Shown here: piece by piece, positions 5,409 through 12,458 of the stretch | Layout: each line of letters opens with the position of its first letter | Position numbering within the stretch: the first letter of the stretch is position 1 | Origin: Dehalococcoidia bacterium | GTDB taxonomy: Bacteria > Chloroflexota > Dehalococcoidia > Dehalococcoidales > DAOWKM01 | Length of the DNA: 13,278 nt | NCBI GenBank assembly: GCA_030643695.1 | Contig: DAOWKM010000114.1 | Span: forward strand, 1 to 13,278 | Direction of reading: 5' to 3' | The notes under the pieces: model-generated | What the model was told of the DNA's origin: nothing | Databases searched by the model: none | Seen by the model: only the letters and a program-made list of their open reading frames with translations | Translations under genes and position numbers: made by a program

Positions 5409-6812
5409 ATGCCAAAGTTTGTTCCTAGGGGTCAAGAAGACCCAATGAGCACCTTATGCCGGATGGTAGTAGATACCAAATACGAAGATTTGCCTGCCAG
5501 TGTAGTAAATTATGCCAAGCGCTCTATCTTGGACGCCATTGCGGTTACCATTGGTGGGTCGGCAATGGAAGGTATCCCGGCAGTAGTTGACCTGGTTAAG
5601 GATAAAGGGGGGAAACCAGAGAGTATTATACCTTTCTATGGAGGCAAAGTGCCAGCTTCAGAGGCAGGGCTGGCTATAGGTCCTATGTCACGGGCTATGG
5701 ATTTGGGGGAGGTTCACGAAGAAGCGGCTCATTGCAGTGAATATACTGTTCCCACACTGCTAGCAGCCACAGGATTGAAGGATAAGGTAACCGGTAAAGA
5801 ATTCATAACTGCTTTCGTAGTTGGCCAAGAGGTATTAATTCGTATTGGCATAGCCTTCAAGAGTTTGAGTAGAGCTATAGTCACTGGCAGGGGGCACGGG
5901 CATTGTATATTTGGGGGTGTGGCAGCGGCAGGCAAATTACTTGGCTTAAGCTTAGAGGAACTAGAGAATGCTCAAGGTATAGCCCGTGGAATGACACAGC
6001 CACAGGATTCGGCAATGTTCCATCCGGCTACACTTATGGTGCGCGTTCATCACGGCTTTGTTTGTCAGGATGCCATAAATGCCTGTCTCTTGGCTAAACG
6101 GGGTATCACTGGGCCTCACCAGGAAGTTTTAGTTGGCTCCCGGGGATATTTGGGGTTTGCCAAATGGGAGACTGAACCAGGTGCATTAACCAAAGGACTG
6201 GGTGAGGAATGGGAGATGATAAACACAATGATGAAGCCTTACACCTCTTGTAAGTGCACACATACTGCGATTCGCGGAATATTGGACCAGATGGGTGAGC
6301 ATGACTTCAAAGCTGAGGATATTGCTAATATAAATATTGACGAGTCCTCTATAAACTGGGCTGTAGTTTGTGAACCTAGAGAGGAGAAGTGGCGTCCACA
6401 GACAGTAGCTGAGTGCCAGTTTAGTCTGCCTTATGCTGTGGCTACAGCTGCCTATGATAAGGAAGTCTTCTTAAGTTCTTATACACCGCAGGCGAGGACA
6501 CGCCAAGATGTCCGTGACCTAATGACCAGGATATCAGCAAGGGAGGATCCGAGCTTGCCAGCATGGGCGGCAAGAATTAACACGACACTTAAAAATGGTA
6601 GAAGGTATTCAAAGGAGTATATTTTCGTAAAAGGACATCCTAAAAATCCATTCACCGAGCAGGAATTAATTGATAAGTTCAAGAAGTGTGTTCCCTACTC
6701 AGCTTATAAATTAAGTGATGGGGTGGTTGATTCGGTAATCAAGGCACTTTTAGGCTTGGAGAAAGTTGATAATGTGATAAGTGCCCTGCTCCTCCCGCTA
6801 ACACCTAGGTAA
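5409..6812 (+). CDS. MmgE/PrpD family protein
   Basis: The 467-residue protein matches the MmgE/PrpD fold, which includes 2-methylcitrate dehydratase (PrpD) and cis-aconitate decarboxylase. An N-terminal helical domain (about 1-260) carries YAKRSILDAIAVTIGG, the SRAMDLGEVHEEAAHCSEYT segment and GRGHGHCIFGGVAAAGKLLG. The C-terminal domain (about 270-450) carries MMKPYTSCKCTHTAI and the AECQFSLPYAVATA motif typical of the family. Likely substrates are small di- or tricarboxylic acids, but no prpB or prpC gene adjoins it, so a methylcitrate-cycle role is not supported by context. Many bacteria carry several members of unknown substrate. The start has an excellent Shine-Dalgarno (GGGGAGGAG) about eight bases upstream. 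Its length is normal. Confidence 0.9.
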   Translation: MPKFVPRGQEDPMSTLCRMVVDTKYEDLPASVVNYAKRSILDAIAVTIGGSAMEGIPAVVDLVKDKGGKPESIIPFYGGKVPASEAGLAIGPMSRAMDLGEVHEEAAHCSEYTVPTLLAATGLKDKVTGKEFITAFVVGQEVLIRIGIAFKSLSRAIVTGRGHGHCIFGGVAAAGKLLGLSLEELENAQGIARGMTQPQDSAMFHPATLMVRVHHGFVCQDAINACLLAKRGITGPHQEVLVGSRGYLGFAKWETEPGALTKGLGEEWEMINTMMKPYTSCKCTHTAIRGILDQMGEHDFKAEDIANINIDESSINWAVVCEPREEKWRPQTVAECQFSLPYAVATAAYDKEVFLSSYTPQARTRQDVRDLMTRISAREDPSLPAWAARINTTLKNGRRYSKEYIFVKGHPKNPFTEQELIDKFKKCVPYSAYKLSDGVVDSVIKALLGLEKVDNVISALLLPLTPR

Positions 6813-6880
6813 GAGGCAAATCATATCAGCCCTATGCCATTCCTGTCGTAGTTCTAACTAGCTCCCAGGAATACTCAATA

Positions 6881-7015
6881 CTAGCCTGTTTTCTTTATCT
6901 CTTCTAGCTCTTTATCTACCCCTTTTAGCAAGGAGAAAAGCCAAAACCGAATCTGTGCCACTGCCGATACATTATTCCCTACTGCTCTTAAAAAGGGCAA
7001 AAAATCTATCCTCAT
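6881..7015 (-). CDS. Possible small protein (44 aa) overlapping the end of the preceding gene
   Basis: On the minus strand an ATG at 7015 opens a frame that overlaps the last 15 codons of the upstream gene in the +1 frame and continues about 90 bases beyond its stop. The product begins MRIDFLPFLRAVG and continues with VAQIRFWLFSLLKGVDKELE before ending KKTG. A hydrophobic or amphipathic segment followed by a charged helix is protein-like. A weak GAAGAG precedes the ATG too closely to be ideal; TTG at 7000 with GAGGA upstream is an alternative start. It could instead be the true C-terminus of the upstream protein, displaced by a one-base error in the T-rich run near 6991-7006. I do not recognise it. 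Confidence 0.35.
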   Translation of the reverse strand: MRIDFLPFLRAVGNNVSAVAQIRFWLFSLLKGVDKELEEIKKTG

Positions 7016-7679
7016 ACTCTTCAAATAGGTTCCAGCGGTCAAGCTCAGCTTTTAGCTCGTAAGGTTCACCTTCACCCCTTGAGACCTTTCTAAAAAGCTC
7101 ATCAATCCTTACTCTGGCATCAACTGGAATACCACTAGCATCTATATCTAAAAACCCTCTTGAGCCCATTTGAAATAGGTTATCCCGCAGAGAGCTTCTG
7201 GTCATTTCGTAAATAAACCTCATCAATGATATATCCCAAAGCTCATCCTCACCCTTAATAATAGAGGTTAATGGGTCGCCACGCTTATCAATCTCAGCAT
7301 TCAGTTTATTTACTACTGATAGCAGATTATCTGATACAATGTTAAGTTGTTTAGGCTCATTCTTGTAGGTATAAAACAGACCAGGGGCATCAGGGCCATG
7401 GGTCTTGAGCAGCATATCAAAGTATCTTCTGGCATCTGCGCTGAACCCTTCAAGTCGGGAGAGGTAATAGGGGGTTACAATCCTTGGTCTCTCGGCAATT
7501 ACCCTCCCCTCTCTAATCACGGTCTCGGTGGCATTTTTAAACAGCTGCGCGTAAGCTGGTTCAGCAACCAGGTAGTAATATATGTTGGTTGTGCCGAAGG
7601 TGGCTAGACTCCGCTTAGGCGGTCTTAATATCTCGGTATGACTAACTGCGTATCTAATCCGCTCATCATCGATATCCAT
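6972..7679 (-). CDS. Conserved-looking hypothetical protein, second gene of a pair
   Basis: The product is 235 residues from the ATG at 7679, supported by AAGAGGA about six bases upstream. An in-frame TTG at 7694 would add five residues and nearly abut the upstream stop. The protein is soluble: no signal peptide or membrane segment. Recognisable but unassigned stretches are HTEILRPPKRSLATFGTT, RVIAERPRIVTPYYLSRLEG, DAPGLFYTYKNEPKQL and RIDELFRKVSRGEGEPYEL. The dense mix of charged and aromatic residues with few repeats suggests a folded domain. It lies 18 bases after the preceding gene and is almost certainly co-transcribed and perhaps forms a complex with its product. I cannot name a family or function. 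Confidence 0.75.
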   Translation of the reverse strand: MDIDDERIRYAVSHTEILRPPKRSLATFGTTNIYYYLVAEPAYAQLFKNATETVIREGRVIAERPRIVTPYYLSRLEGFSADARRYFDMLLKTHGPDAPGLFYTYKNEPKQLNIVSDNLLSVVNKLNAEIDKRGDPLTSIIKGEDELWDISLMRFIYEMTRSSLRDNLFQMGSRGFLDIDASGIPVDARVRIDELFRKVSRGEGEPYELKAELDRWNLFEEYEDRFFALFKSSRE

Positions 7680-7697
7680 TAAATTCCTCTTCAAGCA

Positions 7698-8288
7698 TTA
7701 CCGTATAGTTGACAGTTTCTGCTTATATTCATCCAGAAGTTTAAGGTATTGTGAGTCTAGCTGAGTCTGTATTTTTTGCCATTCCTCCTGGAACTGCGGC
7801 TGCCTTTCTACATCCACCTTAACCCCTATGGGTAAGCCTAGCTGTTGTTGAACCGCTTCTCGTATTCTAGCTTCAAACTCAGCCTTTAATGATTCATAAG
7901 CCTGCTTTCTTTGCTGCTCACCTTGCTCCGTATAATGGTTAAAGATACGCCTTATCTCACTATAGGCATTTTCCACGCTTACTTTATCGCTTTTTAACAC
8001 CTTTAAACCATCCATTGCTCTCTTATTATTTCTCTTAGCTAAATCGCTCTTGGGCAGATTAATATTTCTGATTAGTATACTGGTGGCACCTTCTATGACA
8101 TACCTTCTTTCCTTCTCCTCACACCGGCTCAGCTCAACTGCCAGATTACAATCTTGCTTGAGGTATCTGGCAGCTAGCCTTTCCCCTTCCGGGATATACT
8201 TCCATTTCAGGCGCTCTTCATCAGTTGCCTTGCCTAGCTGTTCTACCTTTTCCATAGCTATCTCACGAGCGCTCTTTATCTCACCCAT
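7698..8288 (-). CDS. Hypothetical helical protein, first gene of a pair
   Basis: This 196-residue protein has no signal peptide or membrane segment and is dominated by Glu, Lys, Gln and Arg. An N-terminal region contains AREIAMEKVEQLG and EERLKWKYIPEGERLAARYL. A long, probably coiled-coil C-terminal half follows (about 115-195), with EQQRKQAYESLKAEFEARI and repeated Gln-Leu pairs. The ATG at 8288 has a strong Shine-Dalgarno (GGAGG, six bases upstream) and a TATAAT at 8331-8326. It precedes the second hypothetical gene by 18 bases. The composition resembles adaptor or scaffold proteins, but this is only composition; no function can be assigned. Confidence 0.75.
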   Translation of the reverse strand: MGEIKSAREIAMEKVEQLGKATDEERLKWKYIPEGERLAARYLKQDCNLAVELSRCEEKERRYVIEGATSILIRNINLPKSDLAKRNNKRAMDGLKVLKSDKVSVENAYSEIRRIFNHYTEQGEQQRKQAYESLKAEFEARIREAVQQQLGLPIGVKVDVERQPQFQEEWQKIQTQLDSQYLKLLDEYKQKLSTIR

Positions 8289-8325
8289 CTAAATCCTCCG
8301 ATTACATCCTTCAATCCTTACTAAT

Positions 8326-8331
8326 ATTATA
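8326..8331 (-). promoter_or_regulatory. -10 box of the two-gene hypothetical operon
   Basis: A perfect TATAAT reads on the minus strand 38 bases before the ATG at 8288. The -35 position at 17-base spacing (TTTAAG) is poor; TTGACT lies closer, at only six bases. The expected transcription start is near 8319. Confidence 0.45.
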
Positions 8332-8405
8332 CTAAATAGTCAACAAGGCTTAAAGCTCCACATTAGGGATTGTTTATTGACCTTACCCCTTAGGTATTTG
8401 TTCGG

Positions 8406-8522
8406 AACCTACCCCCTTTATCACCCCTCTTTTCAAGGAGGGGGAAAGGATTTTAGAAAGGGGCGAAGCCCTCTCTCTTTCCTACACTCCCCCTTCCTTA
8501 ATAAGGGAAGGGGGATAGGTTG
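8406..8522. repeat. GC-rich palindromic element, copy A (MITE-like)
   Basis: The ends are inverted: the left end reads AACCTACCCCC and the right end, reverse-complemented, reads CAACCTATCCCCC. Inside are hairpins CCCCTC/GAGGGG (8424-8444) and CCCCCTTCC/GGAAGGGGG (8489-8514), plus a central imperfect one around GGGCGAAGCCC. Copy B at 11428-11574 carries the same order of blocks in reverse orientation (TTTTAGA, CGAAGCCC, the CCCTTCC hairpin, GGGGATAGGTTGCT). There is no coding capacity, so movement, if any, would need a transposase acting in trans. Only two copies are visible here. Confidence 0.7.
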
Positions 8523-8561
8523 CTGAGTAGCCTCAAATAGTTTATGTTTGCTATGAATAAA

Positions 8562-8570
8562 TGTTATAAT
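8562..8570 (+). promoter_or_regulatory. Extended -10 promoter of the archease-rtcB operon
   Basis: TGTTATAAT combines a perfect TATAAT (8565-8570) with TG one base upstream. No convincing -35 box is present at 17 bases. The expected start, six or seven bases downstream, falls at 8576-8577, on the A of the archease ATG. Confidence 0.55.
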
Positions 8571-8576
8571 CTGGCT

Positions 8577-8993
8577 ATGGAAAAGGGATTTGAGATTATA
8601 GACCATACTGCTGATGTTGGCATTAGAGCCTATGGTGCTGATATAAGCCAGGCATTCGTCAATGCGGCTAGGGCTTTATTCAGCCTGATAACCGAGCTTG
8701 ATGATGTGGAAGAGGTCTTATACCGAGATGTAGAGCTAACCGCTCCTGACCAGGAAAGCTTATTAGTAGAATGGTTAAACGAGCTCATTTACTTATTTGA
8801 TGCTGAGAATATTATTTTTAACAGATTTGATATTACCCACCTTGACAATACACAACTTAAAGCTAGGAGCTATGGGGAGAAGGTAGATAGTTCCAAGCAT
8901 AAACTAAAAACAGGGGTTAAGGCAGCCACCTACCATATGCTAAAGATTGACAAGGGCAATGGCTGCAAGGTTCAGGTATTATTTGATATTTAA
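8577..8993 (+). CDS. Archease, RtcB-activating protein
   Basis: The 138-residue protein helps RtcB form its covalent guanylate intermediate and allows multiple ligation turnovers. The archease signature is complete: FEIIDHTADVGIRAYG at the N-terminus with the metal-binding Asp, SLLVEWLNELIYLFD in the middle, VKAATYHMLKI, and a C-terminal VQVLFDI. The ATG at 8577 is chosen because MEKGFEIIDHTAD is where the family normally begins; the in-frame ATG at 8544 lies upstream of the predicted -10 box. Neither start has a Shine-Dalgarno. The -10 box is only seven bases from this ATG, so the message may be leaderless. rtcB begins 12 bases after the stop, a classic pairing of partners in one operon. Confidence 0.93.
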   Translation: MEKGFEIIDHTADVGIRAYGADISQAFVNAARALFSLITELDDVEEVLYRDVELTAPDQESLLVEWLNELIYLFDAENIIFNRFDITHLDNTQLKARSYGEKVDSSKHKLKTGVKAATYHMLKIDKGNGCKVQVLFDI

Positions 8994-9005
8994 TGGAGAT
9001 GAAAA

Positions 9006-10466
9006 ATGCCGATGTCTTGGCAGGGAATACTAAACAAGATAGATGACTACCGGTGGGAGATTCCGCAGAGCTATAAGGCGGGCATGTTAGTGCCTGGTTT
9101 AATTTTTGCCAGCGAATCTATGCTCAATCACATCTGGGAGGAGCAGGTTTTCCAGCAAGTAGCTAACGTAGCTTTCTTACCGGGTATTGTTGACCGCTCA
9201 CTGGCTATGCCCGATATTCACTGGGGCTATGGCTTTCCTATAGGCGGGGTAGCCGCTACCAGAGTAAAGGATGGAGTAATATCACCGGGAGGTGTTGGCT
9301 TTGATATTAATTGTGGCGTCAGGCTACTGCGGACAAACCTTAGTCTGGAAGAGGTAAGGCCTAAAATTGAGCAACTGGTTGCTGAGCTTTTTGTCAACAT
9401 TCCCTCAGGACTAGGTTCCACAGGCAAGATAAGGGTAAGCGGAAAAGAACTGGATGAAGTTATGATAAAAGGCAGCCCCTGGATAGTAGAAAAGGGCTAT
9501 GGTGAGGCCGAGGATATTGTAGTTACCGAAGAGTCAGGCTGCATGAAAGGGGCTAATCCTGATAAGATAAGTAGTACCGCTAGAAAGCGTGGTATTCCAC
9601 AACTGGGAACCCTGGGCTCGGGTAACCACTTTCTGGAGGTAGAGGTGGTAGATGAAATTTATGACCGGGATGCAGCCACAGCTATGGGCATCAGTAGCTC
9701 AGGGCAGGTGCTTATCCTAATTCATACCGGTTCCCGGGGCTTTGGGCACCAGGTTTGTAGTGATTATGTAGCTTTGCTGGGTGAAGCAGTTAAAAGATAT
9801 GGCATCAACCTACCCGACCGCCAGCTTGCTTGTGCCCCGATTAAATCGCCAGAAGGGCAGGATTACCTCCAGGCAATGTCCTGTGCGGCAAATTACGCCT
9901 GGACTAACCGACAGTGCATTGCTCACTGGGTTAGAGAGTCTTTCGTTAAGGTTTTTGGCAAGAGCCGAAGAGAGCTGGGTCTGGAGCAGATTTACGACGT
10001 ATGCCATAATATCGCTAAGTTAGAGGAATATACCGTTGATGGCAAGAAACAACCCCTTTGTGTTCACCGCAAGGGGGCAACCAGAGCCTTTCCCGCTGGA
10101 CATCCTGATATTCCTGAGATTTATCGGAATATAGGGCAGCCAGTTCTTATCCCCGGGGATATGGGACGCTGTTCCTATGTAGCACTGGGCACAGAAATAG
10201 CTATGAGGGAATCATTTGGTTCCACCTGCCATGGTGCTGGCAGGATGCAAAGTCGCTCAGCAGCCAAGCGCAGCCTCAGAGGTGCTGATGTAGCTAAAGC
10301 ACTAGCAGACAAGGGGATTACAGTTAAGACAGGTAGCATGAGTTCGCTGGCTGAGGAGGCTTCCCAAGCCTATAAGGACGTAAATGAGGTGGTTGATGTA
10401 ACCGATAAGGTAGGCATCTCTCATAAGGTAGCCAGAGCAATACCTATAGGAGTGATTAAGGGGTGA
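9006..10466 (+). CDS. rtcB: RNA-splicing/repair ligase RtcB
   Basis: The 486-residue enzyme joins RNA ends carrying 2',3'-cyclic phosphate or 3'-phosphate to 5'-OH ends, using GTP and Mn2+. Residues of the active site are visible: Asp100 and Cys103 in GVGFDINCGVR, His208 in GSGNHFLEV, His240 in LIHTGSRGFGH, and His409 in STCHGAGRMQSR, the expected guanylated histidine. PGDMGRCSYVALG and the C-terminal AIPIGVIKG are also standard, and the length is normal for the archaeal-type full-length form. GGAG lies about eight bases before the ATG. The gene is preceded by its activator archease and followed after three bases by a cysteine synthase. It could heal tRNA or rRNA cut by stress nucleases; the actual substrate is unknown. 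Confidence 0.96.
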   Translation: MPMSWQGILNKIDDYRWEIPQSYKAGMLVPGLIFASESMLNHIWEEQVFQQVANVAFLPGIVDRSLAMPDIHWGYGFPIGGVAATRVKDGVISPGGVGFDINCGVRLLRTNLSLEEVRPKIEQLVAELFVNIPSGLGSTGKIRVSGKELDEVMIKGSPWIVEKGYGEAEDIVVTEESGCMKGANPDKISSTARKRGIPQLGTLGSGNHFLEVEVVDEIYDRDAATAMGISSSGQVLILIHTGSRGFGHQVCSDYVALLGEAVKRYGINLPDRQLACAPIKSPEGQDYLQAMSCAANYAWTNRQCIAHWVRESFVKVFGKSRRELGLEQIYDVCHNIAKLEEYTVDGKKQPLCVHRKGATRAFPAGHPDIPEIYRNIGQPVLIPGDMGRCSYVALGTEIAMRESFGSTCHGAGRMQSRSAAKRSLRGADVAKALADKGITVKTGSMSSLAEEASQAYKDVNEVVDVTDKVGISHKVARAIPIGVIKG

Positions 10467-10469
10467 TGT

Positions 10470-11375
10470 ATGTTTTTCAAAAATGCTATTGATGCCATAG
10501 GACATACACCACTGGTAGAGATGGCTCAAATGAGCCCTACTACGAAGGTGAAGATTTTAGCTAAGCTGGAAGGGCAGAACCTGGGGGGTAGCGCCAGCAT
10601 TAAGGATAGGGTGGCAAAATATATGATTGAAAAAGCAGAACAGAGTGGGGAGCTAACCAGGGACAAGATTATCGTTGAAGCCACCAGCGGCAATACCGGA
10701 ATAGCCTTAGCCTGGCTGGGGCGTAAGCTAGGCTATAAGGTTACTATTGTCATGCCCGATAGTATGAGTCTGGAAAGGCAACAACTACTCAGGGTCTATG
10801 GTGCTGAGCTTATTCTTACCAAAGGGGCTTATGGAATGAGTGCCGCTATTGACACTGCCAAGAACCTAGCGGCTCAAGACAAAAGATACTATATGCCCGA
10901 CCAGTTCTCCAATCCAGCCAACCCATTGGCTCACTACGAGACTACTGGCGCTGAAATAATGGATGACTTCCCCTATAACAGAATTGATGTCCTGATTGCT
11001 GGCATTGGCACCGGTGGAACTACAGTTGGGGTCGCCCGGCGATTAAAAGAGAGGTATCCAAATATTACCGTCATTGGCGTCGAGCCACCCCCTGACGATA
11101 ACATCCAGGGTTTAAGGTGCATTAATAGCGGTCAGACCCCACCTATTTTGGATTTAAGCCTTATTACCGAGAGGGCTATCGTTACCAGTCAACAGGCGGC
11201 TATAGTCACCAGACAGTTGCTGAATAAAGAGGGAATTTTTGCCGGGTTATCTTCAGGGGCAGTAGTCCACCAAGCTATCAAGGTTGCCAGTGAGATGGAT
11301 GAGGGTAATATAGTGGTGGTGCTGGCTGATGGGGGATGGAAATATCTGAGTCTGGACTTCTGGACTAAAGCTTAG
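10470..11375 (+). CDS. Cysteine synthase, PLP-dependent, CysM-type
   Basis: The 301-residue fold-type II PLP enzyme makes cysteine from an activated serine (O-acetylserine or O-phosphoserine) and a sulfur donor. Lys45 in GGSASIKDR is the PLP Schiff-base lysine. TSGNTGIALAWLG binds the substrate carboxylate, and GIGTGGTTVGVARRLKE holds the PLP phosphate. The closing VVVLADGGWKYLS is of the kind seen in CysM-type rather than classic CysK proteins; which serine ester or sulfur carrier it uses cannot be told. The ATG follows the rtcB stop by three bases with AAGGGG upstream, so it is translated from the same message. No sulfur-carrier or serine acetyltransferase gene is adjacent. Two strong hairpins of palindromic element B follow it and may end the transcript. 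Confidence 0.9.
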   Translation: MFFKNAIDAIGHTPLVEMAQMSPTTKVKILAKLEGQNLGGSASIKDRVAKYMIEKAEQSGELTRDKIIVEATSGNTGIALAWLGRKLGYKVTIVMPDSMSLERQQLLRVYGAELILTKGAYGMSAAIDTAKNLAAQDKRYYMPDQFSNPANPLAHYETTGAEIMDDFPYNRIDVLIAGIGTGGTTVGVARRLKERYPNITVIGVEPPPDDNIQGLRCINSGQTPPILDLSLITERAIVTSQQAAIVTRQLLNKEGIFAGLSSGAVVHQAIKVASEMDEGNIVVVLADGGWKYLSLDFWTKA

Positions 11376-11427
11376 CAAATAGATAAAAAAGGTTGTTTGT
11401 CAAGGAAAGTTTGAAGAGATTATTAAG

Positions 11428-11574
11428 CAACCTATCCCCTTAGTCCCCTTCCCTTGTAAGGGAAGGGGGTATAAATAAGAGAGGGGGCTTCGGCCCCCTC
11501 TCTAAAATCTCTTCCCCCTCATGATAGGAATATATATCCATATCATGGAGAGGGGGATAAAGGGGGTGAGGTTG
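11428..11574. repeat. GC-rich palindromic element, copy B (MITE-like)
   Basis: The left end CAACCTATCCCCTTA and the reverse-complemented right end CAACCTCACCCCCTTTA form imperfect terminal inverted repeats. Inside lie three palindromes: CCCCTTCCCTT/AAGGGAAGGGG (11445-11468), AGAGAGGGGGC/GCCCCCTCTCT with a TTCG loop (11478-11503), and CATGATA/TATCATG within outer CCCCCT/AGGGGG arms (11514-11556). The element is related to copy A at 8406-8522 but inverted and longer by the third palindrome. It lies between cysteine synthase and the next small gene, and an open frame that starts inside it at 11521 is not believed. Confidence 0.72.
11478..11503. terminator. Strong TTCG-capped hairpin, possible terminator
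   Basis: A perfect 11-bp stem (AGAGAGGGGGC/GCCCCCTCTCT) closes the very stable tetraloop TTCG about 100 bases after the cysteine synthase stop. There is no clear T-run on the plus side (AAAATCTCTT follows), whereas the minus side reads TTATTTATA. It could act as a transcript end, an RNA 3' end stabiliser, or just part of the repeat. Confidence 0.4.
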
Positions 11575-11598
11575 ATAAACAATAATAGGATGGTTACG

Positions 11599-11817
11599 AT
11601 GAATAAAGCTAAGCCAACAATTGATACGAGGAGCGGGAGGCATTACCCTTCCAGAAATCAAACTGGTACAGCTCTAGCTCAAGAATTTGACGAGCCTATC
11701 GACAACTGGGTGTGGTATCGGGTCTTAAGGAAGGCTGAGCATAATAGGTTTGTGGACAAAGAAACAAGGAGGTTTATTCTCAACAACAGCCAATTGGGAG
11801 AGACGTACCCAGAATGA
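11599..11817 (+). CDS. Small hypothetical protein coupled to the nitroreductase gene
   Basis: The product is 72 residues from the ATG at 11599, which has AGGATGG five to eight bases upstream; a second in-frame ATG at 11590 is possible. The sequence is polar and contains the segments TRSGRHYPSRNQTGTALAQE, PIDNWVWYRVLRKAEHNR and ETRRFILNNSQLGETYPE. It has no membrane segment, Cys motif or recognisable domain. Its stop overlaps the next start (ATGA), so translation is coupled to the nitroreductase, which argues that it is a real gene. It is not rich in Cys, Ser or Thr at the C-terminus as azole-peptide precursors are. I cannot assign a function. Confidence 0.6.
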   Translation: MNKAKPTIDTRSGRHYPSRNQTGTALAQEFDEPIDNWVWYRVLRKAEHNRFVDKETRRFILNNSQLGETYPE

Positions 11818-12443
11818 GTATGGGCAGTAATCAGCCTACGCAAATTTACTTGCCTTCGCCAAGCCAGAAGGGCAGAATGCCATTAGAAGAAGCTGTCGCT
11901 CGAAGACGGTCAATAAGGGACTTCACCCCTGAGCCTATCTCGCAGTTACAGCTATCCCAAATACTGTGGGCAGGTCAAGGTATTATCAATAGCTCATTAA
12001 GATTAAGGGCTGTTCCCAGTGCTGGAGCTACCTATCCATTGGAAATTTTTGTTGTTTGTGGCAGGAACAGCGTTGACAAAATAGGTGATGGCATATATCA
12101 CTATAGCCCAGCTAATCATTCCTTAACCCTTCACCAGAGGGGAGATGTAAGGTTAGAGTTAGCCAGAGCGGCACTAAATCAGGAATTCATCCATCAAGCT
12201 CCGATAGATATAATTATCTGCGCGGTATACCAGAGGACGACTCTGAGCTATGGTAGCCGAGGGGAAAGGTATGTTCATATGGAAGTAGGGCATGCTGGGC
12301 AGAATATCTATCTTCAGGCTACTGCCCTTGGTCTAGCAACAGTAGCTATCGGTGCCTTTGATGATGAGCAGGTCAGAAGAGTGCTGCGGCTGGACAAGCA
12401 ATATAAGCCTTTATATATTATGCCGGTGGGTAGGTCAGCTTGA
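11814..12443 (+). CDS. SagB/ThcOx-type nitroreductase-family oxidoreductase
   Basis: The 209-residue single-domain flavoprotein binds FMN and probably works as a dimer. RRRSIRDFTPEPIS (30-43) is the FMN phosphate-binding start of nitroreductases. PSAGATYPLEIFVV (68-81) is characteristic of the SagB/ThcOx branch. VHMEVGHAGQNIYLQATALG and GAFDDEQVRRVL complete the core, and the end PLYIMPVGR matches the branch. SagB itself oxidises azolines in peptide toxins with SagC/D partners, none of which are here, so a general reductase or dehydrogenase role is more likely. The start overlaps the stop of the 72-residue gene by ATGA, without a separate spacer. The gene ends 15 bases from the convergent prenyltransferase. 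Confidence 0.88.
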   Translation: MSMGSNQPTQIYLPSPSQKGRMPLEEAVARRRSIRDFTPEPISQLQLSQILWAGQGIINSSLRLRAVPSAGATYPLEIFVVCGRNSVDKIGDGIYHYSPANHSLTLHQRGDVRLELARAALNQEFIHQAPIDIIICAVYQRTTLSYGSRGERYVHMEVGHAGQNIYLQATALGLATVAIGAFDDEQVRRVLRLDKQYKPLYIMPVGRSA

Positions 12444-12458
12444 AATTAACCCTTTTGG

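Noticed and set aside
8406..11574. Composite transposon carrying rtcB
   Set aside because: No transposase is present in the window and the flanking elements have no coding capacity. Only the repeat pairing itself is supported.
11521..11598. Start of the 72-residue gene inside the palindromic element at 11521
   Set aside because: The extra residues come from the repeat itself and lack a ribosome-binding site. The ATG at 11599 has one.
11599..12443. RiPP (azole-modified peptide) cluster
   Set aside because: The small protein lacks a Cys/Ser/Thr-rich core and no cyclodehydratase, protease or transporter adjoins the SagB-like gene.
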